DNA of 64,000 nt from assembly GCA_047495785.1 (NCBI GenBank), contig JBLDXI010000038.1, positions 806,001-870,000 on the forward strand, written 5' to 3'. Below are positions 1-11,918 of this stretch, one piece after another. The stretch comes from Lepidodermella squamata (taxonomy: Eukaryota > Gastrotricha). The notes beneath the pieces were generated by a model, which saw only the letters and a list, made by a program, of their open reading frames with translations, had not been told where the DNA came from and made no database searches. The translations under genes were made by a program, and so were the position numbers. Position 1 is the stretch's first letter. Each line of letters begins with the position of its first letter.

Positions 1-1369
1 GCATTGTTATTTATTACCTTGTTTTATAACCTCATCGATTATAAACAGACACTAACTCGGGTAAAGCATAATTAACAAGGAGGGCTTTCACTTTCATATC
101 TCAACGCGTGTATTTGTTTGGCTGATATTCACGATTCGTCATTTCAGCGGGCTAATTTTCTCCTACACAAACATGATCAGAGCCTTGTGTGTAAGATAGC
201 GGAAGAAGATACCGCCGAGAGGCCTAACCACGGCATACGCGTGCCATTGGTGAACATGTTCGCCCCTGGCCACGCGTCAGGTTAACCAGCCGTATCTAAA
301 TACTGACTACAAGCGCGAAATAAGATACAAAATTGTAGTTATAATATGCAGGCGGCTAACAATAACGCTCGCACGAACCTTGCCGGTTTCAGCAACGTCG
401 AAAACAAAGAAAATCAACAGTAACGCAATTATGATGATAATGATGATAGACACGGCGGTTCGTTCTTTCTGCTCATATTTGGCGCTTAGCAGCGTCTATG
501 GCTACGGCGCCAGAAAAAGCTATCCGATAGGATGAGAGGCTTGGCTGCGTTTGCTTGTGAATATATAATCATTTTTAGTCCCCAACGATTTGTTGTTGTT
601 TGTTTGTTACGAGAACCGTTGCTCGAGGCCAAATGGATTAAGCACCCTCGCTAGTCAGCAAGTACCTATGCGGATGTAAGAATTAAATGAGGCTACGCCG
701 CTGATTTCAATCGGAATCTTTGGCATGGGCTCATGCGCTTAGAGGTGGAATTATTATGCATCATTAGCTTCAATGGCCGAATGCCTACCGGCGTGTTTAT
801 TTCGTTAATATTGCTGCTTAGCAGTCATCGGACGTTATCGATCGTCGGAAATGATTCGATTTGAAATGCCTGCTTAAGCCGATTCTTATGTTTCTTGAAC
901 AGCTGTGCTAATACATTATTATTGTCCGCAGCCCTTGCAAAGCTTTGCACCGCTTGCTGTTTGTTTTTTCCAAATTCCAAAACAGTGCAAAATAGTTTGC
1001 GTATCACGCGCGGTGTGGAAAGTGCCGCCGGCGGCAAAAACACAACCGCTGTTACGCGCGCGCGGTGTGTTTTCTCGCCTGGCCGGCTATTTGTGTCCGG
1101 CGCCGTGATCACCGGTCACACCGCTTCTATCGCCCACCTGCGAGCCCATCCCCCGCCACCGGTGTCAGTAAATCGCATGCATTTTTAATGGCAGCTGTCT
1201 CAATTCTCGCCGGCCGGCGACACATGCGCGTATTCGGCTACCAATTTCACACCCTCTCGTGTTTAATTTTGTCTTATGCCGAGCTGCCTGTTGCATGATT
1301 AATGCCGGCCGCATTAGTCGACGGGCCGCACCTCCGGCTGGGCGAGAGAGCCCACTAAGCGGGGCATTA
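1..1369. other. no gene recognised; upstream region of the IgSF gene
   Basis: Only short overlapping ORFs on both strands, none with recognisable domains. A GC-richer patch lies around 960-1230. The region probably holds promoter or upstream sequence of the adhesion gene that follows, but no specific element can be named. Confidence 0.5.
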
Positions 1370-4300
1370 ATGAAGTCGCTGCAGCCGCTGCTGGCCGTGA
1401 GTTGCCTCTTTCACCTCAACTGCTGCATTATTCATGGCCTAGGATGTGAAACAGTTGACTAGCGTCGCTTGGATGCTCCACGCACTGGCCTGGGTCGCTG
1501 TCGATGCGCGGCCTCGCTCGGCACTTAGGCGGCGTGTCGTCTGCTGCTAATAGTAAACATTCCGCGTTATTGGTGTTACGTTGTAAACAAACCTGGCCAA
1601 CTTGCCGCTGTAATAACAATGATAAATAATATACAACTGCAAGTAGTGGCTATTGCAAGGCACTGTGGCGCTTTGCTTTTTGCATCGCCGTCGCTGATGA
1701 TTGTGATGGGCCAACTGAGCAGTGGCCTCGAGGTGCGCATGTCGCCAGCGAGAAAGTAACAACAATGAGCCCCGGATTTAGCGCTGTCTTCATTACACAC
1801 TCGCATGTGAGCTGAAGATTTCAGCCAGTCGATACGAGAACATCATAGCCAGGTAATGCGCCACACTGCGCCATGCGCCGCAGAGCACCTACGTGTCCCG
1901 TATGCGAACGAACTGAAGGGCCGAAGAACGGACGAACACGAGAGCGTGTGGCACCGTAAGCAAATTTACTAAAGGCGAGATCGAGCTGCTGACGAGCTGG
2001 ACGATGTTGTATGCACACCTGGGTATTATTCAGTAGGTAATAGGTAGATGAGCAGTAACAGCATAAACATAATCATGAATATTTATCATTAATTCAACGA
2101 CGCCTTGGCATACAACTTTTTATTCACGCGAATCGTCGCGTTGCCACAGCGACTGACAATGTTTCCGCGTCGTTACTTCCCCAGCGGTGACGGTGGCGAC
2201 GAGCTGCCCTCATAGCAGTAACGATGCGCTAATTGATAGAGGACGCCATTGGGGTCCCGTTGCGGAAAACTTACGGCTAATTGCGTTCGTAAAACATCCG
2301 ACTAGCCCGATGGCCGTGAGATCTACAAGTATCATCACCATAATCATCTGAATAATTACTACAGGTGTTGAATAGCTCCTAATTCATTAGGCACAATGAG
2401 CCATTCATTAAGCAAGCTAATGGGAAATGATAATAATGGAGTAGCAAATCAAAATTTTAAAATAATAAAGATGGAATTGAAAATATTGTGTTGAAGAGGC
2501 AGTTTCATGAACTTGTAGACCTAAATATAATGTTCAAATATTTGACGACAGGGTTTCCTGTGCTGACTCAGCGACCATTTCCGGCCAGTGCAGGTGGTTC
2601 CTTGGTACTACAATGCCAACCTCAAGTGCCAGCTGGCATCGGTGTTGAATGTAATTCGCTGAACGTTCGTATAACTTGCAATGGCCGGCAGCTGCATTCG
2701 GTGACATTTCCAACGCTGTTACCGCTCTACGAGACGATGCGTCTGCCGAGAACGCCTGTTCGACGAGCCGAGAACGGCAGCTTGATGGCCACGCCGAAGA
2801 ATGGCACGACCATAGCTTCGATAGACTATGCGTTCGATTCGGTAACGGGCGATTTGAACGCTGCAGATTGTCTTTGTTTAGTCAAATATAACCGCCGATC
2901 CGTAAAAATGAGTGACAATCAACCAAGTACTGCTAACGCAAGCATAAACAGTGCCTCTGAATTGATGACGTCAACAAGATTAGTGGTGCTGTTCCCGCCT
3001 AGCGGCGTTCAGCTAGTCGCAGACCCACCGCTACCGTGGCTTCTGCACCCGGATCGTGGAAATGGAAGTGCATTAACTGAAAGACCTCGTTACAGACTGA
3101 AATGTTCCGTTGGTGTTGTTGGAAATCCCAAAAATGTGCGATTTTCTTGGCCTTCTGAGCAGCCTGGCCTCGTAGCCTCTCCCACTGAAATGCCATGGAC
3201 GACCACGCTCGATCTCAGCGGAAACTTGCGGCCCGAGATCGATAATGGTCGGCGGGTGTCATGCCTGGCGTCGAACGATGCTGGTAAGGAAGATATTGAA
3301 TTTAGATATTGGTTTTTGTTATAAAGAACTTTTCAGGGCACGCGCCTGTTGCTGAGATAGCATTATCTGTATTCGGCCCGCCTTCAGTATCGATAGTATC
3401 CTTGACATCGGGCCAAGTTATAGAACCCGGCTCGATAGCCGAGTATCGCGAAGGTTCCGCTCTCACGCTCCGATGCATCGCCTCGGTTTCAGGTGCTACT
3501 CCGCAGCCTCGTCATTTCATCTGGCGGCGGGATGGAATGCTGCTGTCGACGGACGGTTCTGATCTTACTTTCCCGTCGATCAATTCATTGCATTCTGGTC
3601 GCTATCACTGCGAAGTCGTCATTGATACGCATTCGTAAGTTTTATTTTGTATAAGGCTGACTTTTGGCTAATCAAAATATGTTACGCCAGGTCGAAGATA
3701 GGAGTGTTAACCGCGTCATCGTCCTTTCAAGTCGCCGTAGTTTACATAAATGTTACCTTGGAATTGATCAAGCAATCCGATAGTAAGCTACAAAAATTGT
3801 GCTTGCCTAAATGAGCCTCTAATATTTAATCTTTTCAGTCATCGGCGAGGGCGATAATGTAACGCTGATTTGTAGAGCTGATGGATACCCGTCGCAAAAT
3901 TTGACATTCGAACCCTGGTTGTTCGAACCGTTGATAACGCATGACGGGGAGGTCGTGCCACCCACGCGAACAATACAACCCGGCGCGAGCAGATCAGATG
4001 AGCAACTGCTGTCGACGGCGTTCGCCGAAGAAAAGCCGGAATCTTACGCACCTGAAATGGTTTTGCACCTGACAAATGTGCAACCGTCAGATTCCGGCAA
4101 GTACTGGTGTACGGCGAGGAACAGCGCCCTTTTAGCTCGGCGGCGGTTCTACGCGATCGACGTTCACTTCAAGCCGCGGCTGAACGCAGCTTTGAGCTCA
4201 CCACTCACCGTACCTGTACGCGTTGGCCAGCCAATCGTGCTGATAGCCGCGCTCAGTGCCCACCCATCGCCGGACGAATTCGAGTGGCTGCGGCTGGATG

Positions 4301-6534
4301 GCCAGCAACAGCGGCCTGAACAGTTGCCGCAGTCTTGGGTTGTCGGTCGGCTGTCGCCCACAGTCAGCCAGCTGCACATTCCTTCACTTGCGCCGACTGA
4401 CCTGTACGACGGCCCTCTCGGTATAGCCGTGCGCGTTCGAAATTCGCGCGGCCAGTCGATGTTCCATTTCACGCTGTTCGCTCGCGGGCCCCCATCTGAC
4501 CCGACCAACATCAGGGTGTTGCGCACCTGGCCGACGTCCCTTCTCATCGGCTTCCAGCCCGGCTTCGACGGCGGGCAGCCGCAAGTTTTCGGGATCGAGT
4601 GTCTGGCCGAGGTGACTAACCGATCGGAAGCAAATGCGATCCTAGCTCCGACGCCAATACCGCATAACGTTGTAATTCGAGACCCTGGGCATGGCAAAGC
4701 CGCTCGTGTGTTGATTTCCAATCTGCTGCCGTCGACGTCGTACCGCTGCAGCGTTGAGGGTGTTGCAACTCGCTTCGAAAACGACTCGTCCTCGCCGGAA
4801 GCGGTCGCGACATGGCGAACTGCTAAACTTTTCATTACAACAAAAACACTGAATATGCCTGTTTTCAATCTGACTCGTGTGGAATGGGTTCTGGCACCGG
4901 CGCCTGTTCCTGTTCCAACGAACTCTTCTGAGGTTTCCCAGGTGTTTGCGACGAGGAGTCAGCGGAAAGAACTCTACTACTTGAAGTCCATGTGCATCAG
5001 CGTCACCTGCTCGCACCATCCCCAACAGTGCGACGGCAAGGGCTCCCGTATGCTAACCGAGGACGGGGTGTCATACCTGACCAACGTAGCTGGAATGCGA
5101 TTCGCTGCCGAGGTTACTATCTGCTCTGCTCGCAAAAGCCAAGCGGGCCGTCGCAAGTCCAAATCACCGTCCGAAGAGACGCAGGCTTGTTGGACGACTT
5201 CAACTAACCATACTTTGGAAATATTCGAGCTGCCGACGGGCAACAACTCGCTACTACCGGATGAATTGAGTTTATGCTTGAAGCACAATTTTCCAGATGG
5301 CAATTCATCCGACGCAGTTATGAAACCGGCAGAATCGATTCATGTTGCTTTTGACACGGCGGTCTTGGTAGGTGTCAGGCTGTTCTCGTTGATCGATGGC
5401 GACTTCGTGGCGTCGCTCAACGATGCGCTGATTGTTGCGCCGTTACTGAAAAGAGCTAGCAATCGGTTTTTCGACGACTACTGGGACGACAGTGACGCCG
5501 CGGAGTCGTCAATTATAGCCGACACCATGCTGTGGCCGCTGCTTGGCACGCTCTTCGGCATCGTCCTTGTCTTCAGCTCGGTTGGCGTGATTGCGCTCGT
5601 AGCTTGTTCGGCCGCGCGACGGGCGAAGCGTGACGCGCACTTTCGCCATCGAATGTCTCTATCCACATCGAGCACGACGAACAACGAAATACGAACCGTG
5701 AACGACATGTACGCCCTGTCGACGTCACCGTCGTCGTCCGAAAACGGCGCCACGTCGTCGAAGAGCAACATCCTGCACGGCGGCAGTATCAGGCATGCGA
5801 AGAGCGAACGATTTGCTTTCGCAGCTTCGAATAACTCGACGGCGGAAAGTAATCGCCGGCGCAGTGTCGAAGCCACGTCGGGCAACTCTGATTTCCACTG
5901 GGCCGATTTTCGCGCGAACCCTCTGCTCGCCAGTGTCGGCGTCGCCCCGACACTGCCCAGCAATTACAGCGTTGCCAGTTTGAGGTCGCGTCGCGAGGAG
6001 CGTGTCATCACGTGTGTCAGCGGCCTCAGCAACACGGGCAACATCTTCAGCGATAACGCACCCTCCTCGTCGCTGCGGCGAATTATGCAAAATCAAAATT
6101 TCGTGCCGCCCGTCGTGCCGGAGGGTGAATTCGACGAACTGCCGTCCGACTTGTCTCGCACGAGTGACAGCTCGGACTTCCAGTGCGTCGACGGCTTCGA
6201 AGCTCAGCAGCAGAACAGGCGACTGACAACTGCTGATGGGGAAGTGGTGAAGCTGTCGCAGAAGCCGCAGTCGACGTCACCGCCGCCTCGTTACACGACG
6301 CTCTACAGCCGGTTGGCAGATATCAGGCCGCCGAGCGATCGTCCTGTAGTAATGACGCCGGCCTCCCTTGCCACGGAGTATGCCAAATTGGACTTTCTGA
6401 GAATGGCCGACCTTGCCGCGGCCGGCAGCCCGGCTTCGCGGAAAGATGCGCCTGCGAAAGCGTCATCGAAACAACAGCGACGCCAAACATCGAAGCAAAA
6501 CGAAGAATTGAACGAATTGAGCACGTCCCACTAA
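1370..6534 (+). CDS. nephrin/sidestep-like IgSF-FN3 transmembrane adhesion receptor
   Basis: Exons 2552-3283, 3337-3634, 3691-3782 and 3839-6534 join in frame through 53-56 bp introns. A candidate first exon 1370-1445 encodes a signal peptide (MKSLQPLLAVSC...) and its phase fits the 2552 acceptor, giving about 1297 aa; this exon is the least certain part. Order of domains: three or four Ig domains with paired Cys (for example the block ending DSGKYWCTARN), one Ig-like domain without the usual Cys, an FN3 domain with the PGFDGG motif typical of nephrin-type proteins, a long Cys-containing juxtamembrane region, one TM helix near residues 963-990, and a Ser-rich cytoplasmic tail of about 300 aa. 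Known relatives are cell-surface recognition proteins in axon guidance and filtration-type cell contacts. Which subfamily it belongs to is inference. Stop at 6534; AATAAA at 6870. Confidence 0.8.
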
Positions 6535-6869
6535 AACTCGAAGCAGCTGCCCATCCGTATTCCTTGTAGCAAGTGTAGCAACGCGTGCTCATGCATACAC
6601 TCTTCGTCTTTCACAACTAGTTCGCGCTTTAATTGATAGATACTATTAGCAGCCTTGTAGCAGCGCCTGTCCGCCGTTGGTCATAGCTGTTGTCACCTGG
6701 TTTACTTTTAAAAAAGCTATCGTGCTGTTACCGAACCTGGGCCGAAAATGACTATGATCAAGCTATATGTATTATTGTGCAAATATTCGAATTTATATTT
6801 AATTTATATCTGTATTTACCTGATCTTTATTTGAGTTTTCATATTTTACCTCGGGTTTTGAAGCAGTTA

Positions 6870-6875
6870 AATAAA
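6870..6875 (+). terminator. poly(A) signal of the IgSF gene
   Basis: AATAAA about 335 nt downstream of the IgSF stop codon in AT-rich 3' sequence. Confidence 0.5.
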
Positions 6876-8192
6876 ACCGTGTCGTGTTCGCCGTCCTCAA
6901 CTGGTTCGTGTTTTGTTGAGTACCTATACCTATAATATCTTTTCCTAAGGTTCAAGATAAGTTTCTGAGCCGCTTCGATAAAAACAACGATGCGTCCTGA
7001 TTTGCCCTTGTTCGTAATTGCCCTGATTAATTGGCACTGAACGTTCAGCTCCCCGATAGTTTTTACGCATTTGCCACTGTGAACAAGATCGTGCGCTCTT
7101 AGCAGATTTTGCCCTTTTGTTGAGCTGAAATTTACAATGAACGATACTTGCGGGAGTAGAACCTGGCAGTATAATACCATCAACTGGAGTGACTTTCGAC
7201 AGTGAAGTCACTTCGACATGCCAAAATGGGGTGACTCGAAGTTGTCTGGCAATGTTTATGTCGTTGCAGGAACTTGATTGACGTTCATTGCCTGCCATGC
7301 TCTATGTAGATGACGATGGTCTCATTAAACAAATTACCGTAAATTACCTAGGGTGGTTTTGGCCAGTGGGGTGACTTTGACATGTCAAAAAGGGATGACT
7401 TTGGCCACTCAAATATCGAAGCCGGCAAGGTAAAGACCCCATGAGTGGGATACCGCTGGGTAGCCCAATGAAAGCCAGGCCTAGATGTTTACAGTGTACA
7501 CCATTCCGACGTATTACCGATCGCAAAAACCTATGCCAAAGTAACCCCAAATTACGGTATTAAACGTTGGCCACGGGCTCTAAGCTCTTTCTGAAAAAGT
7601 GAGTCGGAGATTTCCTCTTCGAAACTATTTGGAAGCCTTTCGCCAACAGCAGTACGTCCGTGTGTAAAACAGCGCAACTAGGAAAAAAATTCGCCCGGTA
7701 CATAATTCCTTAGCGTGAATTCGACTCCATTAATCGAACGGTAATGTCCATCGCATGAAGGCACGGTACCGGAACGGGGATTTTATTATTTAGAACAAAG
7801 ACAGTCTTGTTTTAGATGCTGCGGTACTAAACTGCGATAAAAACGCCCGACGGTACCATAGGTACTTCAAGTACTCCAATAAAACAATAACGGTAAATAT
7901 GATCAGGCTGCAATCGCGTATACGAACACACGGTACTCCAGACTTTTATGACTGGTGCTGTTTTATCAAATCACGAACGAGTGGTACCTTGAAAGTATTT
8001 CTGAAAAAAATTCTGCCAAAATCGACGATCGTTTTTTTCAAATCCGCCATTCAATTCGCTCTCCACAGTTTTTCAAGGAAGAATTATAAAGCGTATCCGC
8101 TGCATCAATGGCGTCCCATATTCCATGATTCCCTGAGATGATGTTTGACTCCAACAATAAAAACAAGCAACGTAAACAATCGCGATTGGCTA
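6876..8192. repeat. convergent intergenic region with dispersed-repeat copies
   Basis: No gene is supported between the two convergent genes. Around 7165-7240 and 7351-7470 there are two related copies of a motif containing GGGGTGACTTTGACATG followed by an AT-rich stretch and AGACCCCATGAGTGGGATACC. Relatives of this unit occur near 32030 and 50215 in this window, so it looks like a dispersed repeat family. The rest is AT-rich with no structure I can name. Confidence 0.5.
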
Positions 8193-8198
8193 TTTATT
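8193..8198 (-). terminator. poly(A) signal of PRPF40
   Basis: TTTATT on the + strand, that is AATAAA on the coding strand, about 100 nt after the PRPF40 stop codon. Confidence 0.5.
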
Positions 8199-8295
8199 AT
8201 GAAAGAATTAAAAGAAACCAGTTTTACTGCTGAGAGCAATCGTGTTGCGAAGTTCAAGAGGGTACAATAATCACAAAATAGCATCACTGCCAAGA

Positions 8296-10611
8296 TCAGT
8301 CAGTTGCTTCGTCTTCCCCAGATTCGCTGTCGCTGTCCCCAGCAGCGGCGTCCGCCTTCGAATCGGTGTCCTTGGCGCCCGCCTCGTCGCCGTTCTCGCC
8401 GTCCGCTTCGCCGCGTCGCCTTTTCGATTTCTTGTGTCGTCGCGAAGATGAGCCGTGCTTGCGATGATGACGATGCCGCTTTTTCTCCTTCTTGCTCTTT
8501 TTGCTCGAATCGCGAGTTTCGCCCGCCTCCAGGGCGCTGTCTTCTTCGTCCGAATTCCGCAGTTCGCCGCTTTCTTGCGCCGCCCGTTCGCGCTTGATGC
8601 GCTTCGACGCGCCATAGTCATTCGGCCCGATGCGAACTCCTGGCGAAGCGCAGCTCTCGTCATCGCTCTGCTTATCCTTTTTGCGCCGCTTCCCATTACC
8701 GCCGGAATGTTTATGTTTCGAATGCTTGTGTGCACAAACTTCTTCCAGAATATCAAGAAAGTCATTGAAAATTCTTTCGCGTTCAGACTCGCTGTCTATG
8801 GCGGCGAATTCAGGACGATCCACCAGTCTAGGGCGAACCTCCTCCCATTTAGAGTCGAGAGATACTGGCGGGTCAGCGAGCTCACGAAGCGCTTTCTGGA
8901 AATTGCTCTCCAACTTCTGCAAATGTTTAGCTTCTTGCCGCAGCAACTCCTTTTCAGCGAGCAGCGCTTTCTCGGTCAGCCGAGTGTAAGCTTGCTTGAT
9001 ATTACCCGCGTCCAGTGTCAAGTACCGCTTGTCTTCGGCGAGGGCATTTGCGAAAGCCTCGAATGAGGTTGAAGTTGTGACGGTAAAACTCACCTGCGCC
9101 AGAATATCAGCAATGATCTTTTTATCCTCCTGGTATCGCGCTTTCAGGTCTTCGACGTAGAACTTGAACAGGTCGAGCGGGGTCGAACCAGGCTGGCTCA
9201 ACATGGCATGAAACCGCTCGTCCTTCGATATTGTCAAGTATAGCTCTGTCCACAGCGACATCGAGTGCAATTTGCCCTGCTCGTGAAGCTCCTCGAGCAA
9301 AACAATAAACGCCTCCCGGTTTTTGCGCTGTTGCCTGCGCGAACGCCGCCGCTCTCGCTCCTGCTCGTCGTCGTACTCGTGTTCGAGCGCTCGAATGTGA
9401 TCTTCGAACACGTTCAGCGCGTCTTCGCGCTCCAGCATAGACAGTTCGGGACAACCGGACAGCAGCTGTTGAGCTTCCGTCCAGGTCGTCTGCATAGAAA
9501 TTTGCTCGTTCGAACGTAGCAGCTCCGCCAGACCAGTCATTCCCTTCTTGCGCCGCGACTCGGCCTGTTCGTGTTCGCGCTTCGAAATCTCACGCTTCAC
9601 ATTCTCGAGTGCCTGTTTTCGCGTGCCGTCGTCGATGCGGCGCCATTCCTCCATGTTGGCGAATATCTCCTCGGCCTTTTTGAAACTGGTGGACGCCCGC
9701 AGGATTTTGTCGGTGATGGCAGTCGCCTGGGCCGCGTCTTTCGCATTGATCGCCGCCAAGTTCAAAGGTGAGTTGTAGTACGTCAACATGACTGCTTCCA
9801 GCTCGTCCTTCAACTTGTTGATTTTGGCCCGACTTTCATCACGCTCTTCGCGCGCCTTCTGTGTGCGATAATTTTGAAAATGAGACTTCTTCTGCTTGAC
9901 ATTCACAAACTGTTTGTATCGAGGATCGTTCATGATAATCGTGTGCGCCTGGTCCCAACTCAAGTACGACGCCAGATTTTTCTCCTTCAGAAATTTTCGA
10001 AAAGCCTCGATGCCGTCTTTGCCACCACTGTAGACTATGCTCAAATCACCGCCTCGAGGACTAGAACCACCAACATCTGAGTGCCGGGGTGAGTTGTCCC
10101 CGTCGTCCGAATCCGAGTCTGAGGCGCCGTTCGACTCTTCGGGTAGCGGAATCATGGCGTCTTGCTCCTTCTTTTTAGCAATCATTGCATCTTCAGCCGC
10201 CGCGCGCTCTTCCGCATCCAACATATCTTGCGGCTTCTCCCAAGACGTCTCGCGAGTCACCGTGTTGTAGTAGTAGCACCGGTCATCGGGCGTTCGATGC
10301 TCGCGCCACGGGCACGCAGCGAGAATACGCTCACCTGGCGTTTTCAGGTCATCTGGTTTTTCCCACACTGTATTTGGAAAAATTCAGATTAAGTCTAGTA
10401 GAAGAAGTAGAAGAAAATGTTCAGGACTAACCGGATTGGCCGGTAACAGTATTGAAGTAGTAAGTTCTTCCGTCTGGTCCGACATGCTCAGTCCACACGC
10501 CAGTTGCTCCAGCAGTAGGCTATTATAAAAACAATAATAATTGAAGACAAATAAGATGAAGAAAAGCTATTTACTCACCACAATCAACGATGCTGCGGCT
10601 GGCAAAGCCAT
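8296..10611 (-). CDS. PRPF40A: pre-mRNA-processing factor 40 (U1 snRNP-associated, WW/FF domains)
   Basis: Three exons on the minus strand: 10579-10611 ([11 protein letters not shown]), 10432-10519 and 8296-10367, all phases consistent, about 730 aa. Two tandem WW domains open the protein: [20 protein letters not shown], split by an intron, then [20 protein letters not shown]. They are followed by an acidic linker and a run of four or five FF domains (first one near [10 protein letters not shown]...DPRYKQF, last near [11 protein letters not shown]...[10 protein letters not shown]). The tail is rich in Lys, Arg, Ser, Asp and Glu. Family knowledge: Prp40 proteins bridge the branch-point protein and U1 snRNP during early spliceosome assembly in the nucleus. 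Length lies between yeast Prp40 and human PRPF40A/B. A 3' splice site lies 32 nt upstream of the ATG. Vertebrate A versus B paralogy cannot be assigned. Confidence 0.93.
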
Positions 10612-10643
10612 TCCAGTTATATATTTAGTGAATCCTCATTAAT

Positions 10644-11918
10644 CTAAAAATTCAAGAGCAAAATTAGCGGTGAAATTCAGGCAAAGTTATGAAGGATCCC
10701 TAAATGCTGCTAAAAGAGAACCACCGCTTCAAAACGCCGAAATGGCTGCAAATGCAAGCTCATCTCCGATTGGTAAATCTAGCAATATTTCAGCCCAGTA
10801 TTGGTCGCTATCTACTCAACAAATTGAAGAGAAATCATCAAGGAATTCATCAAATTTATTCCATTGTTCATGATAGAGATTCATCGTTTTTTCAACTTTA
10901 CAGATACACCACTCAGAAAATTTCTAAATTCTGTCAGAAAATTAATATAATTTCAAGAACAATCATGGTATGCAATTTTGCAATCGAACAATATTGGGAT
11001 TAAGACATTTATATTAAACGACTTCGCTGATTCAATAAGACAAGTAAGACGAAAGATAAGTATCTATTAAAAAATGATGCTCTTCAAAAAAATATCTGAA
11101 AATGTACACGCTACCACGGGAAGAACACAAGTTCGAAACTGTTGCTCGTAAGTTAACAAAACATCAATATAAAAATCGAGTTTCAAATACTTTGAAAATC
11201 AAACACGCAAATCAGCCTCTCACGAATATGAAAAATTCAATTCCGTGTTGCAATTGAGCAAAACACTTGGTGATCTTATTTCGAGCAACTCGTATTAGCT
11301 AATATGTTCGGCGGTCATCATTTTTTTCGAGCGGTTTCGTTGGACTGAGAATGTCTTTTGCTATGATAATTGCCATGCTGATAGATGTCCGAGTGTTACG
11401 ACAATGCTGTTAGCATTTGAGAATTGACGACGATCCAAAAATTAATGCATCTTTCCACTGGAAGTAGATGTATGTATGTTAATCTAGCTCAAGTTATATC
11501 GATAATACACGCAACAGGCAAGCGTAAATCAGAAATGTGTAAAAATTACAAAAAGTGCAAATATCAAATTTTTCGAGGCTAGATAGGGTAATAAAATGCG
11601 ATGCCGAACAATGAGTATGGCATTTAACCTGGGCTGACATCACAGCGTTGAACAACACGAGGTGACTTGTACAAAAATCGATATCATCAAGCAAAATATC
11701 AAGTTGTATCACTACTACATACTACTGGTGGGCGCACAAAGACGGAGACAGATTGTCACGGAGAAAAGCAAAGCATGCCAGAATAACGCTTGGCGAGAGT
11801 GCTCAACGAGGCTTGTTATGATCGCTGCGGGATGAAAGTTAGTTGAGTGCGCATCACAAGTAGCTGCTACAAGTCGCAACATAAGAACGTTCAAGGACAT
11901 GGACAAGGGGGTGAGCGC
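10644..11918. other. no gene seen
   Basis: About 1.3 kb of AT-rich DNA between PRPF40 and prominin. Only short ORFs without domain features; presumably PRPF40 promoter and prominin 3'UTR. Confidence 0.5.

Noticed and set aside
4164-4868. 234-codon minus-strand ORF
   Set aside because: Antisense shadow of the IgSF coding exon; no domain features.
8455-9066. 203-codon plus-strand ORF
   Set aside because: Antisense of PRPF40 FF-domain coding sequence.
9065-9105. Possible intron in PRPF40 (GTGAGT at the GAQ|VSF site)
   Set aside because: No acceptor at workable distance; the frame is open and FF-domain spacing is normal without it.
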